Positions 1 to 11,130 are shown, numbered from the stretch's first letter. The stretch: 64,000 nt of DNA from CAZWCX01 sp964632945 (GCA_964632945.1 CAZWCX010000019.1:1-64000); one strand, 5' to 3'. The notes: a model not told the origin generated them from the sequence alone. A program made the numbers and translations.

Positions 1-1
1 G

Positions 2-619
<618 letters not shown>

Positions 620-712
620 TCTGGGCGACCGGCGCCCGGGACGCAAGTCCGTCCGGAGGGCGGCGGTCGAGGGGGAATCGACAACCGATCCAGCAATACG
701 CGGGAGGTCGGC

Positions 713-1816
<1,104 letters not shown>

Positions 1817-1833
1817 AGGAGGACGCCGTTTCG

Positions 1834-2376
1834 ATGACCACCCATTCCGCCCTCGGGCATCCCGTCGCCATCGTGATGGGGAGCGATTCCGATTTCGAGT
1901 CCATGAAGGGGGCGGTGGAGGTCCTGGACGAGTTCCAGGTCCCCTGCGCCATGCGGGTTCTCTCCGCGCACCGAACCCCCGAGGCCCTCAAGGCGTTCGT
2001 CGACGGAACCGCCCGCGCAGGAACCAAGGTGTTCATTGCCGGCGCGGGCAGCGCCGCCCACCTGGCCGGGACTGTGGCCGCCCTCACGCCGTTGCCGGTT
2101 CTCGGGGTTCCCCTCCCCGGTTCGATGCTCAACGGGCTCGACGCGCTGCTGTCGACCGTCCAGATGCCGGCGGGGATCCCGGTCGGAACGTTCGCCATCG
2201 GGCCTTCGGGCGCCCGCAATGCCGCCTTGTTCGCCGTCTCGATCCTGGCGGTCCATGACTCAGCCCTCGCGCAGCGTCTCGATGCCTACCGACAGAAGAT
2301 GGGCGAGAAAGTGGCGGCGGGGGATCGCAAGGTGCAGGACGCCCTGGCCGGAACCCGCGCCGCCCGCAAGTCCTGA
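1834..2376 (+). CDS. purE: N5-carboxyaminoimidazole ribonucleotide mutase PurE
   Basis: PurE is a cytosolic purine-biosynthesis enzyme that interconverts N5-CAIR and CAIR. The 180-residue protein carries the class I signatures: MGSDSD near residue 15, SAHRTP near residue 48 containing the catalytic His, and AGAGSAAHLAG, where most homologues read AGAGGAAHLPG. The C-terminal tail from about residue 150 is charged and longer than the minimal domain. The ATG at 1834 is preceded by AGGAGG at 1817-1822, directly after the pilT stop, so it is probably co-transcribed with pilT. No purK is adjacent. Confidence 0.95.
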   Translation: MTTHSALGHPVAIVMGSDSDFESMKGAVEVLDEFQVPCAMRVLSAHRTPEALKAFVDGTARAGTKVFIAGAGSAAHLAGTVAALTPLPVLGVPLPGSMLNGLDALLSTVQMPAGIPVGTFAIGPSGARNAALFAVSILAVHDSALAQRLDAYRQKMGEKVAAGDRKVQDALAGTRAARKS

Positions 2377-2458
2377 TTCCCGGTCCTCGGCCCCCGGCCG
2401 GGCTCCAGGCCCGGTCCCGGGGCCCGGGGGACGTCCCGGATTCGCGTGGAGGACCCTC

Positions 2459-2545
2459 ATGGACGCCCTCTGGGTCCTCGGCGTCCTCGCCGGGTGGGTG
2501 CTCGTGCAGGCCGTCCTCCTTCCCCGATTGGGGATCCGCACCTGA
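2459..2545 (+). CDS. 28-residue single-pass membrane peptide
   Basis: This short frame is preceded by an excellent Shine-Dalgarno (GGAGG at 2448-2452, six bases from the ATG). The peptide begins MDALWVLGVLAGWVLVQAVL and ends LPRLGIRT. It has one hydrophobic helix filling residues 4-22, then a short basic tail. The tail LPRLG(I/V)xT after a single helix resembles short orphan membrane peptides I associate with other bacteria, but I cannot name a family. It sits 82 bp after purE. The function is unknown; a regulatory or complex-stabilising role is only a guess. Confidence 0.55.
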   Translation: MDALWVLGVLAGWVLVQAVLLPRLGIRT

Positions 2546-2862
2546 GTCTCCCCCGCACGCCCGGTCGGGCGTTCGGCCGGCACCGGGGGGGCACGCCCCG
2601 AGGCTTCCCCCTCCGCGGCCCCACCACGCTGACGGCGCCCGCGCCGGCCCGCGGATTCTTCCGACGTGCGGTGGGCTTTTCCCCGCGTTGAGCCTGGCCC
2701 AACTCGACTCTCGTCGCCCCCTTCGAAGGCCGGAACCCCCCACAAACCGGCCCGCGGGGAAGGACCCGGGCCGACGCGGGGCGGCCCCGGATTTGCGCCT
2801 GTCTCCCTCTCCTCCGACGGGCGGAGTGCGGGAAGTCATCCCAGGGAGGCGCGAAATCGACC
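2546..2862. other. GC-rich intergenic stretch, 317 bp
   Basis: No frame here looks protein-like or has a ribosome site. The sequence is dominated by G and C runs such as the G run near 2585. No sigma70-like promoter or clear terminator hairpin was recognised. It separates the small membrane peptide from the SDR gene. Confidence 0.6.
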
Positions 2863-3582
2863 ATGCCCAGGATCGTGCTGGTGACCGGAAGCGGATCCGG
2901 GATCGGTTGGGCGGTCGTGCAGCTCCTGGCCGCCGCCGGGGACCGCGTGCATGGGGTGGACCTGCGGTTCCCGGGGGAGACGCGCGCCGCGCTCGAAGCG
3001 ACGGGCGGCATGGCCTGGGAGGCCGACGTTGGGGAGTTCGGCGCCGCGGCCCGGACCGTCGACGGCATCGTGGCGCGGGACGGCCGCCTCGACGTGCTGG
3101 TCGCCTGTGCGGGGATTTCACGCGATCGCGTGCTCTGGGAGATGACCGAGGAAGACTGGGATCGGGTCCTGGACGTGGACCTGAAGGGGGTCTTCGCGTA
3201 CCTCCGCGCCGCGGCGCCCCACTTCCGCCGCCAATCGGCCGGGAAGGTGGTTGCCGTGTCGTCGACGACCGCGTTGCGCGGCCGGCCCGGTCTCGCCAAC
3301 TACTCTGCCGCGAAGGCGGGAATGCTCGCCCTCGTGAGGGTGGCGGCCCGCGAGCTCGGTCCCGCGAACGTCAACGTGAACGCCGTGGCCCCCGGGTTCA
3401 TCGAGACCCCGCTGACCGCCGGGATTCCGGACAAGGTCCGGCAGCGACTGGTCAGCGACACCCCCCTCGGCCGGATCGGGCGCCCCGAGGACGTCGCCGC
3501 GGTGATCCGGTTTCTCTGCTCGGACGACGCCCGGCACATCACGGGCGAGGTCGTGCGGGTCGACGGTGGGCTGCTGGCCTGA
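2863..3582 (+). CDS. Short-chain dehydrogenase/reductase, FabG-like
   Basis: This 239-residue protein is a classical SDR with an NAD(P)H-binding Rossmann fold. The glycine motif TGSGSGIG lies at residues 8-15, and ACAG replaces the usual NNAG. The catalytic Ser is in VSST, followed by Tyr-x-x-x-Lys in YSAAK. The PG motif APGFIETPL and the C-terminal ITGEVVRVDGG match 3-oxoacyl-ACP reductases of the FabG type. The length is typical. No other fatty-acid genes are nearby, so it may reduce another ketone, and substrate is not predictable from sequence. The ATG at 2863 has a GGGAGG upstream but at a long spacing. Confidence 0.85.
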   Translation: MPRIVLVTGSGSGIGWAVVQLLAAAGDRVHGVDLRFPGETRAALEATGGMAWEADVGEFGAAARTVDGIVARDGRLDVLVACAGISRDRVLWEMTEEDWDRVLDVDLKGVFAYLRAAAPHFRRQSAGKVVAVSSTTALRGRPGLANYSAAKAGMLALVRVAARELGPANVNVNAVAPGFIETPLTAGIPDKVRQRLVSDTPLGRIGRPEDVAAVIRFLCSDDARHITGEVVRVDGGLLA

Positions 3583-3759
3583 GGGCGCCGGGACCGCGGT
3601 CCCGCGTCCCGGATGCATGCCCCGCCGCCTCGCCCGCGTTCCCCGCGCGGTTCCTCGCGGCGCCGCCGCTTGCGCCTCCCGTTCAAGTCCATCCGCTTCC
3701 GGTGCCGATAATCGTATGGGTTATGGGACGTGCCGGTGGACCGGAAGAGGGTGTCGCCG

Positions 3760-4812
3760 ATGGGTCGGACTCGCGGGGGGGGATGGGGGAGGGGACCGTT
3801 GCGGTTCGCCCTCCTGGCGGCGGTCCTCGCGCTCGTGGGGTGCAAGGCGGCGCCGATTCAGCCCGCCCCGGTGGTCGTGCGCCCCGATCGGTTCGACGAC
3901 CGCGGGATCATTCCCCTGCCGGACAAGCAGTGGGGGGGGTACACCGACCTTCGGCAGCACACGTACGCCCGCAACGGCGAGGACAACGATCCGTCGCTCT
4001 CCCGCGACGGCACCCAGCTCCTCTACAGTTCGACGCAACATTCGCGCGTGTCGAGCATTTACCTGCGGCCGCTGAACGGGCGGGCCACCCGCCAGATCAC
4101 CACCGCATTTCACAACGACATGTTTCCGGTCTTCGATCCGACCGGATCCCGGATCGCGTTCGCCTCGCAGCGGACCGGCAATTGGGACATCTTCGTGGTG
4201 GAGGCGGCGCGACCGTCGACCGCGTGGCAGATCACGCAGAGTCCCGGTGACGACATCCACCCGACCTGGTCTCCGGACGGCAGGTACCTGGCCTATTGCG
4301 CCCGGGCCCGGGACGAGGACTGGCAGTTGTGGGTGGTGGATCTCGAAACCCACGCCTTCACCAATCTCGGGCCGGGGATGTATCCCGAGTGGTCGCCGCT
4401 CGGCGACCGGATCGTCTTCCAGAAGCCCCGCTACCGGGGCGGCGGCTGGTTCGGCATCTGGACGGTGCGGCCCGACGGCACCGAGGTGACGGAGATCATC
4501 TCGAGCGAGAAGTGGGCGGGCATCAACCCCACCTGGTCCGGAGACGGGAAATACATCGCGTTCGCCTCGGTGCACAAGAGTCCCGAGGCGCAGGCGTCCC
4601 ACCGGGTCTGGGCCGGGGACGACATCTGGATCGTCCGGGCGGACGGCAGCGGTCTCTACCAGTTGACGACGGACGAAGGACCCGACTGGAACCCGGCCTG
4701 GGGATCGGACGGACGGATCTACTTCGTCTCGCGTCGCGAAGGGACGCAAAACGTGTACAGCGTGAAACCGGCGATCCCGGATTGGGCGTTCGGGACGGAG
4801 CCGGCGCGATGA
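3760..4812 (+). CDS. TolB-like beta-propeller lipoprotein
   Basis: This is a predicted periplasmic, lipid-anchored propeller. From the ATG at 3760 the N terminus has an arginine-rich segment, a hydrophobic helix and a lipobox ALVGC with Cys at residue 28. The body contains repeated WD40-like TolB/PD40 blades, for example HPTWSPDGRYLAY, YPEWSPLGDRIVF, NPTWSGDGKYIAF and NPAWGSDGRIYFV, each pairing a W-S-x-D-G turn with a hydrophobic strand. Such proteins act in TolB-type envelope complexes or bind ligands; no specific partner is evident. An upstream in-frame GTG at 3730 is possible but would put ten extra residues before the signal peptide. The stop overlaps the next start (ATGA), implying translational coupling. 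Confidence 0.8.
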   Translation: MGRTRGGGWGRGPLRFALLAAVLALVGCKAAPIQPAPVVVRPDRFDDRGIIPLPDKQWGGYTDLRQHTYARNGEDNDPSLSRDGTQLLYSSTQHSRVSSIYLRPLNGRATRQITTAFHNDMFPVFDPTGSRIAFASQRTGNWDIFVVEAARPSTAWQITQSPGDDIHPTWSPDGRYLAYCARARDEDWQLWVVDLETHAFTNLGPGMYPEWSPLGDRIVFQKPRYRGGGWFGIWTVRPDGTEVTEIISSEKWAGINPTWSGDGKYIAFASVHKSPEAQASHRVWAGDDIWIVRADGSGLYQLTTDEGPDWNPAWGSDGRIYFVSRREGTQNVYSVKPAIPDWAFGTEPAR

Positions 4813-5612
4813 GGCGATGGGTCCGGAGCGGCGCCGCCGCGCTGGTGCTCCTGTCCGGCTGCACGTCGGTGGCCTCCATCAAGTACTACCAATACCCCAG
4901 GAATTCGTTGGCCGGCGTCGAGAAGGTGGCGGTCGTCCCGTTCGCGAATTACACGTCGGCGCGGATCGACATGGCGACTTTTTCGCAGACGCTGGCCTCC
5001 GAACTGGTGCAGTTTCCGGGATTCACGGTGACCCGTCCCGACGAGGTGTTCGCTCGCGCGCGAGCCGAGGGATACGCCCTCCCGCCCGCCACCGACGCGG
5101 AGTCGGTCAAGCTCGCCCGATTCCTCGGCGTCGACGCGGTCCTAGTCGGGGGAATCACGGAGTACGATCCGTATTATCCGCCGCGAGTCGCGCTTGCCGC
5201 GCAGATGATCGGCGTCAAGCGGTTCTCGCTCCGTTCCGTCGATGTGGACCGGTTGGTGCCCAGCGGCAAGCCGTTTCGCGTCGATGCCGGACGGCGGGAC
5301 ATGGTGGTGGCCGCGCTCGAGAAGGTCTACGACAGCAACTGGGAGGTCACCCGGATCGAGTTGCGGGGATACACCCAGGCCCACTCCGGGGACGACCACG
5401 CGTTCCCCGAAGAGGACGCGACGCTGCGGGTCATGGAGCGGTATCACCGCTTCGTTTCCAACCGGATGGTGCGGGCCCTGCTGGAGCAGGGGACCGCGCG
5501 CCAGAAGGCGGATGCGGAGGCGGAAGAAAAGGCGGAACGGGAGGCGCAGGAGCGCAAACGCCGCGAGCAGGAGCGGACGGCACCGGTCCCGGCGCGACCG
5601 ACGGCGGGGTGA
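4809..5612 (+). CDS. Lipoprotein with CsgG/TolB-N-like fold and charged C-terminal coil
   Basis: This 267-residue exported protein has a short signal peptide and lipobox LLSGC (Cys near residue 18). Residues 35-115 (VAVVPFANYTSARID, ELVQFPGFTVTRPDEV, GVDAVLVGGITEY) follow the pattern of CsgG, TolB-N and GNA1162-type lipoproteins, which assemble on the periplasmic side of the outer membrane. The last 50 residues are rich in Glu, Lys, Arg and Ala and probably form a coiled coil. The ATG overlaps the stop of the TolB-like lipoprotein gene by four bases, so the two products may form one envelope complex. The exact function is unknown. Confidence 0.72.
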   Translation: MRRWVRSGAAALVLLSGCTSVASIKYYQYPRNSLAGVEKVAVVPFANYTSARIDMATFSQTLASELVQFPGFTVTRPDEVFARARAEGYALPPATDAESVKLARFLGVDAVLVGGITEYDPYYPPRVALAAQMIGVKRFSLRSVDVDRLVPSGKPFRVDAGRRDMVVAALEKVYDSNWEVTRIELRGYTQAHSGDDHAFPEEDATLRVMERYHRFVSNRMVRALLEQGTARQKADAEAEEKAEREAQERKRREQERTAPVPARPTAG

Positions 5613-5799
5613 GCGGGGGAGGGAGGCGCTCCGTCCGACGGCGTGACCCGCGGGCGGCATCCGGCGTCCCCCGGCCGGCGCAGGCGCCCCAGGGCACCGG
5701 CGGCGCGTCCCCGCCGCGCGGCCTGCAGGATTCCCGGGGACGGGGGCGAATTCCGGCATTCCAGGGGCCCGGGCGGGGCCCCGTACGGACAGGGCGAAT

Positions 5800-6687
5800 A
5801 TGGATCTCCCGATCGACACGTTCCTCGAGTCGCTCCGCTACGACCGGAACTATTCCCCGGAGACGCTCCGGGCGTATGCGAGCGACCTTGCCCAGTTCGA
5901 CGCCTTCGTCATCGGTCAGGGGGGCGCGGCGGAGGAACGGCGTCTCGACCACTTGTCCCTCCGCAAGTACCTCGCCGTGCTCAAGGCGGCGGGCTACCAC
6001 AAGAGCACGATCGCGCGCAAGCTGGCGTGCCTGCGCTCGTTCTTCACGTACGTCCAGCGCCAGGGAATGCTCGACCACAACCCCGCCAAGCTCCTGCGCA
6101 CTCCGCGGCAGGAACGACGCCTTCCCGACTTCCTGGACGAGACGGAGACGGCTGCGCTCCTTCGGGCCCCGTCGCCGACCTCCCTGGCCGGCCGCCGGGA
6201 TCGCGCCATCCTGGAGGGGCTCTACAGCACCGGCATGCGGGTGAGCGAACTGGCCGGGCTGGCGCGACGCGACGTGGATCTCGCGCAGGCGATCGTCCAC
6301 GTGTTCGGCAAGGGCGGAAAGGAGCGCCTCGCCCCCCTGGGATCGTATGCGGTTTCGGCGATCGAGGCGTACTGGACGACCCAGGATGCCATCCGGCCGC
6401 CCGACGATGGGGACCCGGCCTTCTCGAACAAGCTCGGCGGACGGCTCTCGGTGCGCGGGGTGCGCCGAATCGTCGAGAAATACGCCCGGATCGCCGGCAT
6501 CGCCAAGACGGTTTCGCCGCACACCCTGCGACACAGCTTCGCGACGCACATGCTCAATCACGGCGCCGATCTGCGCTCGGTCCAGGAACTGCTCGGCCAT
6601 GCCCACATTGCGACGACGCAGATCTACACCCACGTCACCACGGCGAGGCTGGCCGAGGTGTACCGCCGGGCCCACCCGCGGGCGTAG
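5800..6687 (+). CDS. xerC: Site-specific tyrosine recombinase XerC/XerD
   Basis: This 295-residue lambda-integrase-family recombinase probably resolves chromosome dimers at dif. The N-terminal SAM-like domain (residues 1-90) is followed by the catalytic domain with all active residues: Arg147 in STGMRVSEL, Lys171 in FGKGGKER, His241 and Arg244 in HTLRHSFATHML, His267 in LLGHAHI, and nucleophile Tyr276 in TQIYTHV. The length and lack of an adjacent prophage or integron favour the housekeeping Xer type over a mobile-element integrase. XerC and XerD cannot be separated confidently by eye. A 187 bp gap lies upstream, and the gene converges on the next one with only 15 bp between stops. Confidence 0.88.
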   Translation: MDLPIDTFLESLRYDRNYSPETLRAYASDLAQFDAFVIGQGGAAEERRLDHLSLRKYLAVLKAAGYHKSTIARKLACLRSFFTYVQRQGMLDHNPAKLLRTPRQERRLPDFLDETETAALLRAPSPTSLAGRRDRAILEGLYSTGMRVSELAGLARRDVDLAQAIVHVFGKGGKERLAPLGSYAVSAIEAYWTTQDAIRPPDDGDPAFSNKLGGRLSVRGVRRIVEKYARIAGIAKTVSPHTLRHSFATHMLNHGADLRSVQELLGHAHIATTQIYTHVTTARLAEVYRRAHPRA

Positions 6688-6702
6688 CCCGGCGCAGGGC
6701 TC

Positions 6703-8115
6703 CTACTTCCCGTCCTTCGGCGCACCGCCGGCCAGATCGATCTTGAGCAGGCCGCAGACGTGCTTGAGGCGGACCTGGTAGACGCTCTGCTGGGTCTTCA
6801 GGTCGCCGGCCACTTGCTCGAGCGTGAGCCCGCCGCCGGCCGCCTGTTTTTTCAGGTGGTGTTCCGGGACGGTGAGTTTCGCCGCTACATAGAGTCGGAT
6901 CGCTTCCAGGGCGCCCGTTTCCGAGAGGTCGTGGATCAGTTCCTCCACCAGGTCGTAGAGATAGGGGTACTTGAGCCCGATCATCGTCTCCGTCGTCATT
7001 TCGGTGGTGAGGCCGATCACGCCGCGCTCCGGTCGCTTCCGGCCCAACTGGTCGACCCAGCCCTTGTACCAGCCTTCGAATTCCTCGGGAGCGGAGAGCG
7101 CGCCCCCCATGGAGACGAGCTTGGCGGCCAGGTCGGTCCGCGAGGTCTCGATGGATTTCAGCACCCCCTGAAAGTGCTGCTGGATCTCGACGAGTTCCTC
7201 CGCGCGCGACTTGCCGGTGCCTCCGACGGCGATCGGCTTGTCCTCCGTGCCGTGCTCCAGCAGTTTCTCCGCGGCCCGGATGTCGGCCAGCTTGACCTCG
7301 AGCAGGTGGGGATTCGAGAAGATGCCCTGGAACCGTTCCGGCTGGTCGTACCGTTCCGGGATGGCGATCCCCGCCTTCTGGTAGGAGGTCCGGGTCACCG
7401 CGAGCACGACCTGGCGCATGACGTCCAGCCCCGTCTGCGTCTTTTCGTGGGTCTCCGGGAACATCGGGGTCAGGACCGTCGTCTCGAGATTCACGCGCTG
7501 CTTGTCGAGCCCTTCGACGAGCTTGAGCATGCCGTCGACCCAGGGTCCCCAGGTCTCGGCGTCGATCTTGCGCGAGGAGTCGACGTATTTCGTCCCCTTC
7601 TCGAATTCCGCGTGCCCGTCGAGGAACTGGCGCATGGCCTGGGACAACTGCTGGAGGATTCCCTGGTACGCCCGGATCTGCTCGTCACGGATCTGCTTTT
7701 CCTCCTCGGGAGTGCCGACCGAGAAGGAATGCTTGGCGAGCAGGCGCGTCGGCGTGATTTCGGCGCTCGACTGCAGCATCTTGCGGATGGCGGGATGCTG
7801 TTCGCCCAGACTGAAGCTGACCAGGACCGTGTATCCGCCGGGCAGCAGGCGCTGTTCGAGCGGCCCCATTTCGATGGCGAAGCTCCCCGCCTCGACGTAT
7901 CCGCTGGCATGAAAGCCGCGCGCCTCGCGGCCCTGATAGGCGAGGGTGGAAGTGAGGCGTGCGCGGTCGGGCAGGCGTCCCTGGCCGCGGACGATGATCC
8001 AGGATTCCCCGCGGCGATCTTCCAGGACGGCCTCGCGAATGAGCAGATCCTCCTCCGCGGCCGCGATCGGCAGGGCTAGAACGGCGAGGCAGAATAGGAG
8101 CGCAGATCGGAGCAT
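6703..8115 (-). CDS. Exported protein resembling the C-terminal half of the 11.3-14.2 kb protein
   Basis: I do not recognise a named family. The start is set at the ATG at 8113-8115 because it gives a clean signal peptide (LLFCLAVLALPIAAA then EED); a longer frame from 8190 would bury it. The 470-residue product has a beta-rich domain at about residues 25-110, including LPGGYTVLVSFSLG, then a long helical region. The order and spacing of motifs (rLxyxG, GPLxxR, GxYTxxxxFS, then helices) match the C-terminal part of the protein encoded at 11338-14166. It is the last gene of a minus-strand set with the GspK-like gene, 84 bp away. It is likely periplasmic, with a possible accessory role in a pseudopilus. 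Confidence 0.65.
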   Translation of the reverse strand: MLRSALLFCLAVLALPIAAAEEDLLIREAVLEDRRGESWIIVRGQGRLPDRARLTSTLAYQGREARGFHASGYVEAGSFAIEMGPLEQRLLPGGYTVLVSFSLGEQHPAIRKMLQSSAEITPTRLLAKHSFSVGTPEEEKQIRDEQIRAYQGILQQLSQAMRQFLDGHAEFEKGTKYVDSSRKIDAETWGPWVDGMLKLVEGLDKQRVNLETTVLTPMFPETHEKTQTGLDVMRQVVLAVTRTSYQKAGIAIPERYDQPERFQGIFSNPHLLEVKLADIRAAEKLLEHGTEDKPIAVGGTGKSRAEELVEIQQHFQGVLKSIETSRTDLAAKLVSMGGALSAPEEFEGWYKGWVDQLGRKRPERGVIGLTTEMTTETMIGLKYPYLYDLVEELIHDLSETGALEAIRLYVAAKLTVPEHHLKKQAAGGGLTLEQVAGDLKTQQSVYQVRLKHVCGLLKIDLAGGAPKDGK

Positions 8116-8199
8116 GGGGGAGTCCTCGGAATCGGCCGCGTCGGTCGCCGGGCCGGCGGGAACAGGAACCCGCCGGCCGGCGATCGGCATCGCCCGGCG

Positions 8200-11130
8200 C
8201 TATTCGTGCATGATCTGGAAGTTCAGGAACTGAACCTGCCCGGTGACGTACGTGACGGTCACGTCATCGACGGCCGGAGAATTGCGGAAGGGGTCCTGGC
8301 CGCGGCGGTCCCAGGTGAACCGGAACTGGAGGGTTTCGCCCGCGGCGAGCGCGGCCATGGCCGGGTCGGCGTCGAACGGACCGCCGTCGAACGCGTCGGG
8401 CTGGGTCAGCGCCGGAGCGGGACGGAACGCCACTTCCGAGCTCAGCTTGTAGCCGAAGCTCACGTCGGGGCGCTTGCGCCGCGGCGTGGTCGAAGTCGAG
8501 CTGAGCGACTCGCTGCGGTAGTTGTGGGTCGGGCGGTACTCGGTCCACGAGAGAGTGCGGACGCGCGCCCCGGCGGGGAGGTGGAACTGTCCCGTATAGG
8601 TCGAGTAGCCGGCGTATCCGGTGTCATCGTACCGCCAGGGGGGTGCCAGCCCGATGTCGGTGTTCGGCACCTGGCCGCGGAACGAGCGGAAGTCGTCGTA
8701 CGTGCCGCTGCCCAGCGTGTCCCACCACGGCATGTTCGAGCCCACGCTGACGACATTGTGAGTGGGCGCCGGGCCGATCAAGGTGACGGTCGTGTTCGCC
8801 GGCATCGGATCCTCGAAGTACGGCAGGAAGGGAGTGCCGTCGAGGAAGGCGGACCACTTGATTTGCTGGATGTAGCGGAGGGCGAAGTAGTGCCACTGTC
8901 CCGGCCCCCAGCGCCCGCCCCAGGGGAGCGTATAGACGGTCTTCGTCCACGGGCAGGGATTGAATCCGCTGTCGTCCGCCGTCTGACTCGCGGCGGTCCC
9001 CACCGATTGGTGATACCACACCGATTCGAGGACGAGGTCGCCCGGCAGCGGCGTGGTCCGCAACGCGTAGAGCAGCGAAATCCGGCCCCGGTTCGGGGCG
9101 ATCTGGAATTGCTGGTTCAAGCACAAGAGATCGCGGTAGAGGATGGAGGACGGGATGTTGACCCAGGTCGGCTTGACCCAGAAGCCGAACGAGCCCTGAC
9201 CGACCGGCCAGTTGAGGAGCGACGTCCAGTAGATGGTCTCGCCGAATTCCTTGCGGATGAACATGCCGTCCGGGAAGAGATCCGGATAGTCGTTGGAGCC
9301 GTTGAGGTCTTTGAGGAGCGAGCCTCCCCGGTCCACGGTCGTCGTCAGGGCTCCCCCGGAGAGCGGGACGCCCGCGGCCGAACTCGGCGAAGCGACGTCC
9401 GCGAGGTAGCTCGGGTACTTGTCGGGCCCGAGGGCGTCGACGGTGATCGAGTCGGTGAACAGGCAGCGGAACGCCATCGACGAGGAGTCGCCCCACGGGA
9501 GCGAGTCGGGCGGGTCGGCGTTGCGCAGCGTCAGTTGGCCGTCGTAGATGGCCGGGCCGTCGCGCATGCCGTCTCCGTTCGCGTCGGTGAAGGCGTCCCC
9601 CTTGGTGAAGCGCTTGTCGCCGTTGGTGTCGGTGTAGGACTCGTTGAGGATTTCCGCCACCTCTTCCGGCAGCGTCATCACGTCGGGGGCCATCGCGACC
9701 TTCAGCGCGGCGGCTTCGAAGTCCTCCTGCGACGTCAGTCGCATGGTGTCGAACATCTTCACCGTCACCTCGATCTCCTTGTCGGCGACGGTCAGGAAGT
9801 TGGCGTTGGTGATGCGGCCGAGGGAGCGGATCCGGAAGTAGCCGGTGGACTCGAAGCAGAACTCCGTGGTGTAGACGATCAAGTCGGACTTGTCGATGCC
9901 GCGCCAGCGGTGGTGGTCGGGTTGGAACTTGTTGAGGAGCGCGTTCGGGTTGGCGTTCGCCGACACCAGGTCGCGCGCCCAGGTGTTGAAGTTGCCCACG
10001 AAACCGGTCACCGACGGCAGGAAAGACTCGAAATGCTCCCAGGAGCGGAACGGGCCGTCGTACTTGCCGTTCGCGTTCAGATCGGTGTAGGCCTCGCCGG
10101 AATCGTACATCTTGTTGCCGTTGGCGTCGGTGTAGGTTTCTTCCCGGGCCACCACGATCGCGCGGGCCAGGTTGTCGGCGCGGGTGGCGTCGAGGACGAA
10201 CGTCGACTTGGTGGGGTTGTTGTTGTCGGTGGAGTAGCCCGAGATGCCCAGCAACGCCGCCTTGACGACGAGGAAGTCGGCGGTATTGACGTTGATCGGC
10301 GCGCGCGGCTCGATGAAGGTGAGCCGGCGGAGGTTTTCCGGTCGGATCAGCAGGTTCTGCTGCGGGTCGGGTCGGATGACCGCGGGGTCTTCCCAGGTAT
10401 ACACGGTCAGGAACGGCCGGAGTTGCTGGAACTGCGCCTGGGTCAGCACCCCCTTGGCGACGAGTTCCTCGAGCGTGCCGTAGGGTTGCGCCCCCTGCAT
10501 CGCGGTGCCGAGCCCGGCGACCGGCGGGGTGACGGCGAGCTGCCCGAGGTTGTCCATCAACCGGCGCATGCCGGCGCCCTTGCCGTTGACGTGGACCATC
10601 GACGAGGTGTCGATCGCCGCGACCGCGAAGGTATCGCCGTTCGGGTGATATGTGCCGAGGAGACGCCCGCTGAAGCCGCGCTGCGCCGTGCCGGCGCCGC
10701 TGGCGATGCTGATCAGGTCGGGAAGCCCGTCGCCGTTGGCATCGGCGAAGAACGAGGGCCGTCGGGCGGAGCGGAGGTCGCATCCGGCGATGTCGAGGAC
10801 GCCGTTGGCGTTGCCGTTGGCATCATCGGAATTCCCGTCCGCCGTGCCGATCGCTTCGCGCAGGCCGCTCCAGTCCTCGCCGCCGTAAATGGCCCGCGAG
10901 GTCTGGCCGAGCGGGGTCTTGAACATGGTGACCGCGTAGTCGACTCCCGAGTGGGCCAGCATGAGGGCCCGGGCCTCGAGCACGTAGTTGGAGGCGGTAT
11001 CCCGTTCCATGCCGGTGATCGCCACGAAGGTCGTGGCCAGGAGCGTCAGGATCGCCAGCATCCCGAGGGTGACCAGGAGCACCATGCCGCTCCGGCGTTG
11101 CCGGCGGCACGAGGTGGAATGTGGAGACAT
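8200..11130 (-). CDS. Giant GspK/PilX-like pseudopilin with EF-hand-like loops and LamG-like domain
   Basis: This 976-residue exported protein starts at the ATG at 11128-11130, which has GGGGAGGA upstream. A short basic leader RRQRRSG precedes the hydrophobic helix MVLLVTLGMLAILTLLATTF, then ERDTASNYVLEARALMLAHSG, the usual start of GspK/PilX minor pilins. PINVNTA near residue 280 is a GspK hallmark. It is about three times the length of ordinary GspK. Extra parts include calcium-loop-like motifs (TDANGNKMYDSGE and TDLNANGKYDG near 335-355; TDTNGDKRF and DANGDGMRDG near 500-520). A stretch at about 630-815 (FGFWVKPTWVN, WHYFALRYIQQIKWSAFLDG) resembles a concanavalin/LamG lectin fold. It may cap a pseudopilus; the ligand is unknown. 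Confidence 0.75.
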   Translation of the reverse strand: MSPHSTSCRRQRRSGMVLLVTLGMLAILTLLATTFVAITGMERDTASNYVLEARALMLAHSGVDYAVTMFKTPLGQTSRAIYGGEDWSGLREAIGTADGNSDDANGNANGVLDIAGCDLRSARRPSFFADANGDGLPDLISIASGAGTAQRGFSGRLLGTYHPNGDTFAVAAIDTSSMVHVNGKGAGMRRLMDNLGQLAVTPPVAGLGTAMQGAQPYGTLEELVAKGVLTQAQFQQLRPFLTVYTWEDPAVIRPDPQQNLLIRPENLRRLTFIEPRAPINVNTADFLVVKAALLGISGYSTDNNNPTKSTFVLDATRADNLARAIVVAREETYTDANGNKMYDSGEAYTDLNANGKYDGPFRSWEHFESFLPSVTGFVGNFNTWARDLVSANANPNALLNKFQPDHHRWRGIDKSDLIVYTTEFCFESTGYFRIRSLGRITNANFLTVADKEIEVTVKMFDTMRLTSQEDFEAAALKVAMAPDVMTLPEEVAEILNESYTDTNGDKRFTKGDAFTDANGDGMRDGPAIYDGQLTLRNADPPDSLPWGDSSSMAFRCLFTDSITVDALGPDKYPSYLADVASPSSAAGVPLSGGALTTTVDRGGSLLKDLNGSNDYPDLFPDGMFIRKEFGETIYWTSLLNWPVGQGSFGFWVKPTWVNIPSSILYRDLLCLNQQFQIAPNRGRISLLYALRTTPLPGDLVLESVWYHQSVGTAASQTADDSGFNPCPWTKTVYTLPWGGRWGPGQWHYFALRYIQQIKWSAFLDGTPFLPYFEDPMPANTTVTLIGPAPTHNVVSVGSNMPWWDTLGSGTYDDFRSFRGQVPNTDIGLAPPWRYDDTGYAGYSTYTGQFHLPAGARVRTLSWTEYRPTHNYRSESLSSTSTTPRRKRPDVSFGYKLSSEVAFRPAPALTQPDAFDGGPFDADPAMAALAAGETLQFRFTWDRRGQDPFRNSPAVDDVTVTYVTGQVQFLNFQIMHE

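Noticed and set aside
5800..6687. Integron or phage integrase
   Set aside because: No attC-like repeats, cassettes or phage genes nearby; the length and motifs fit XerC/D.
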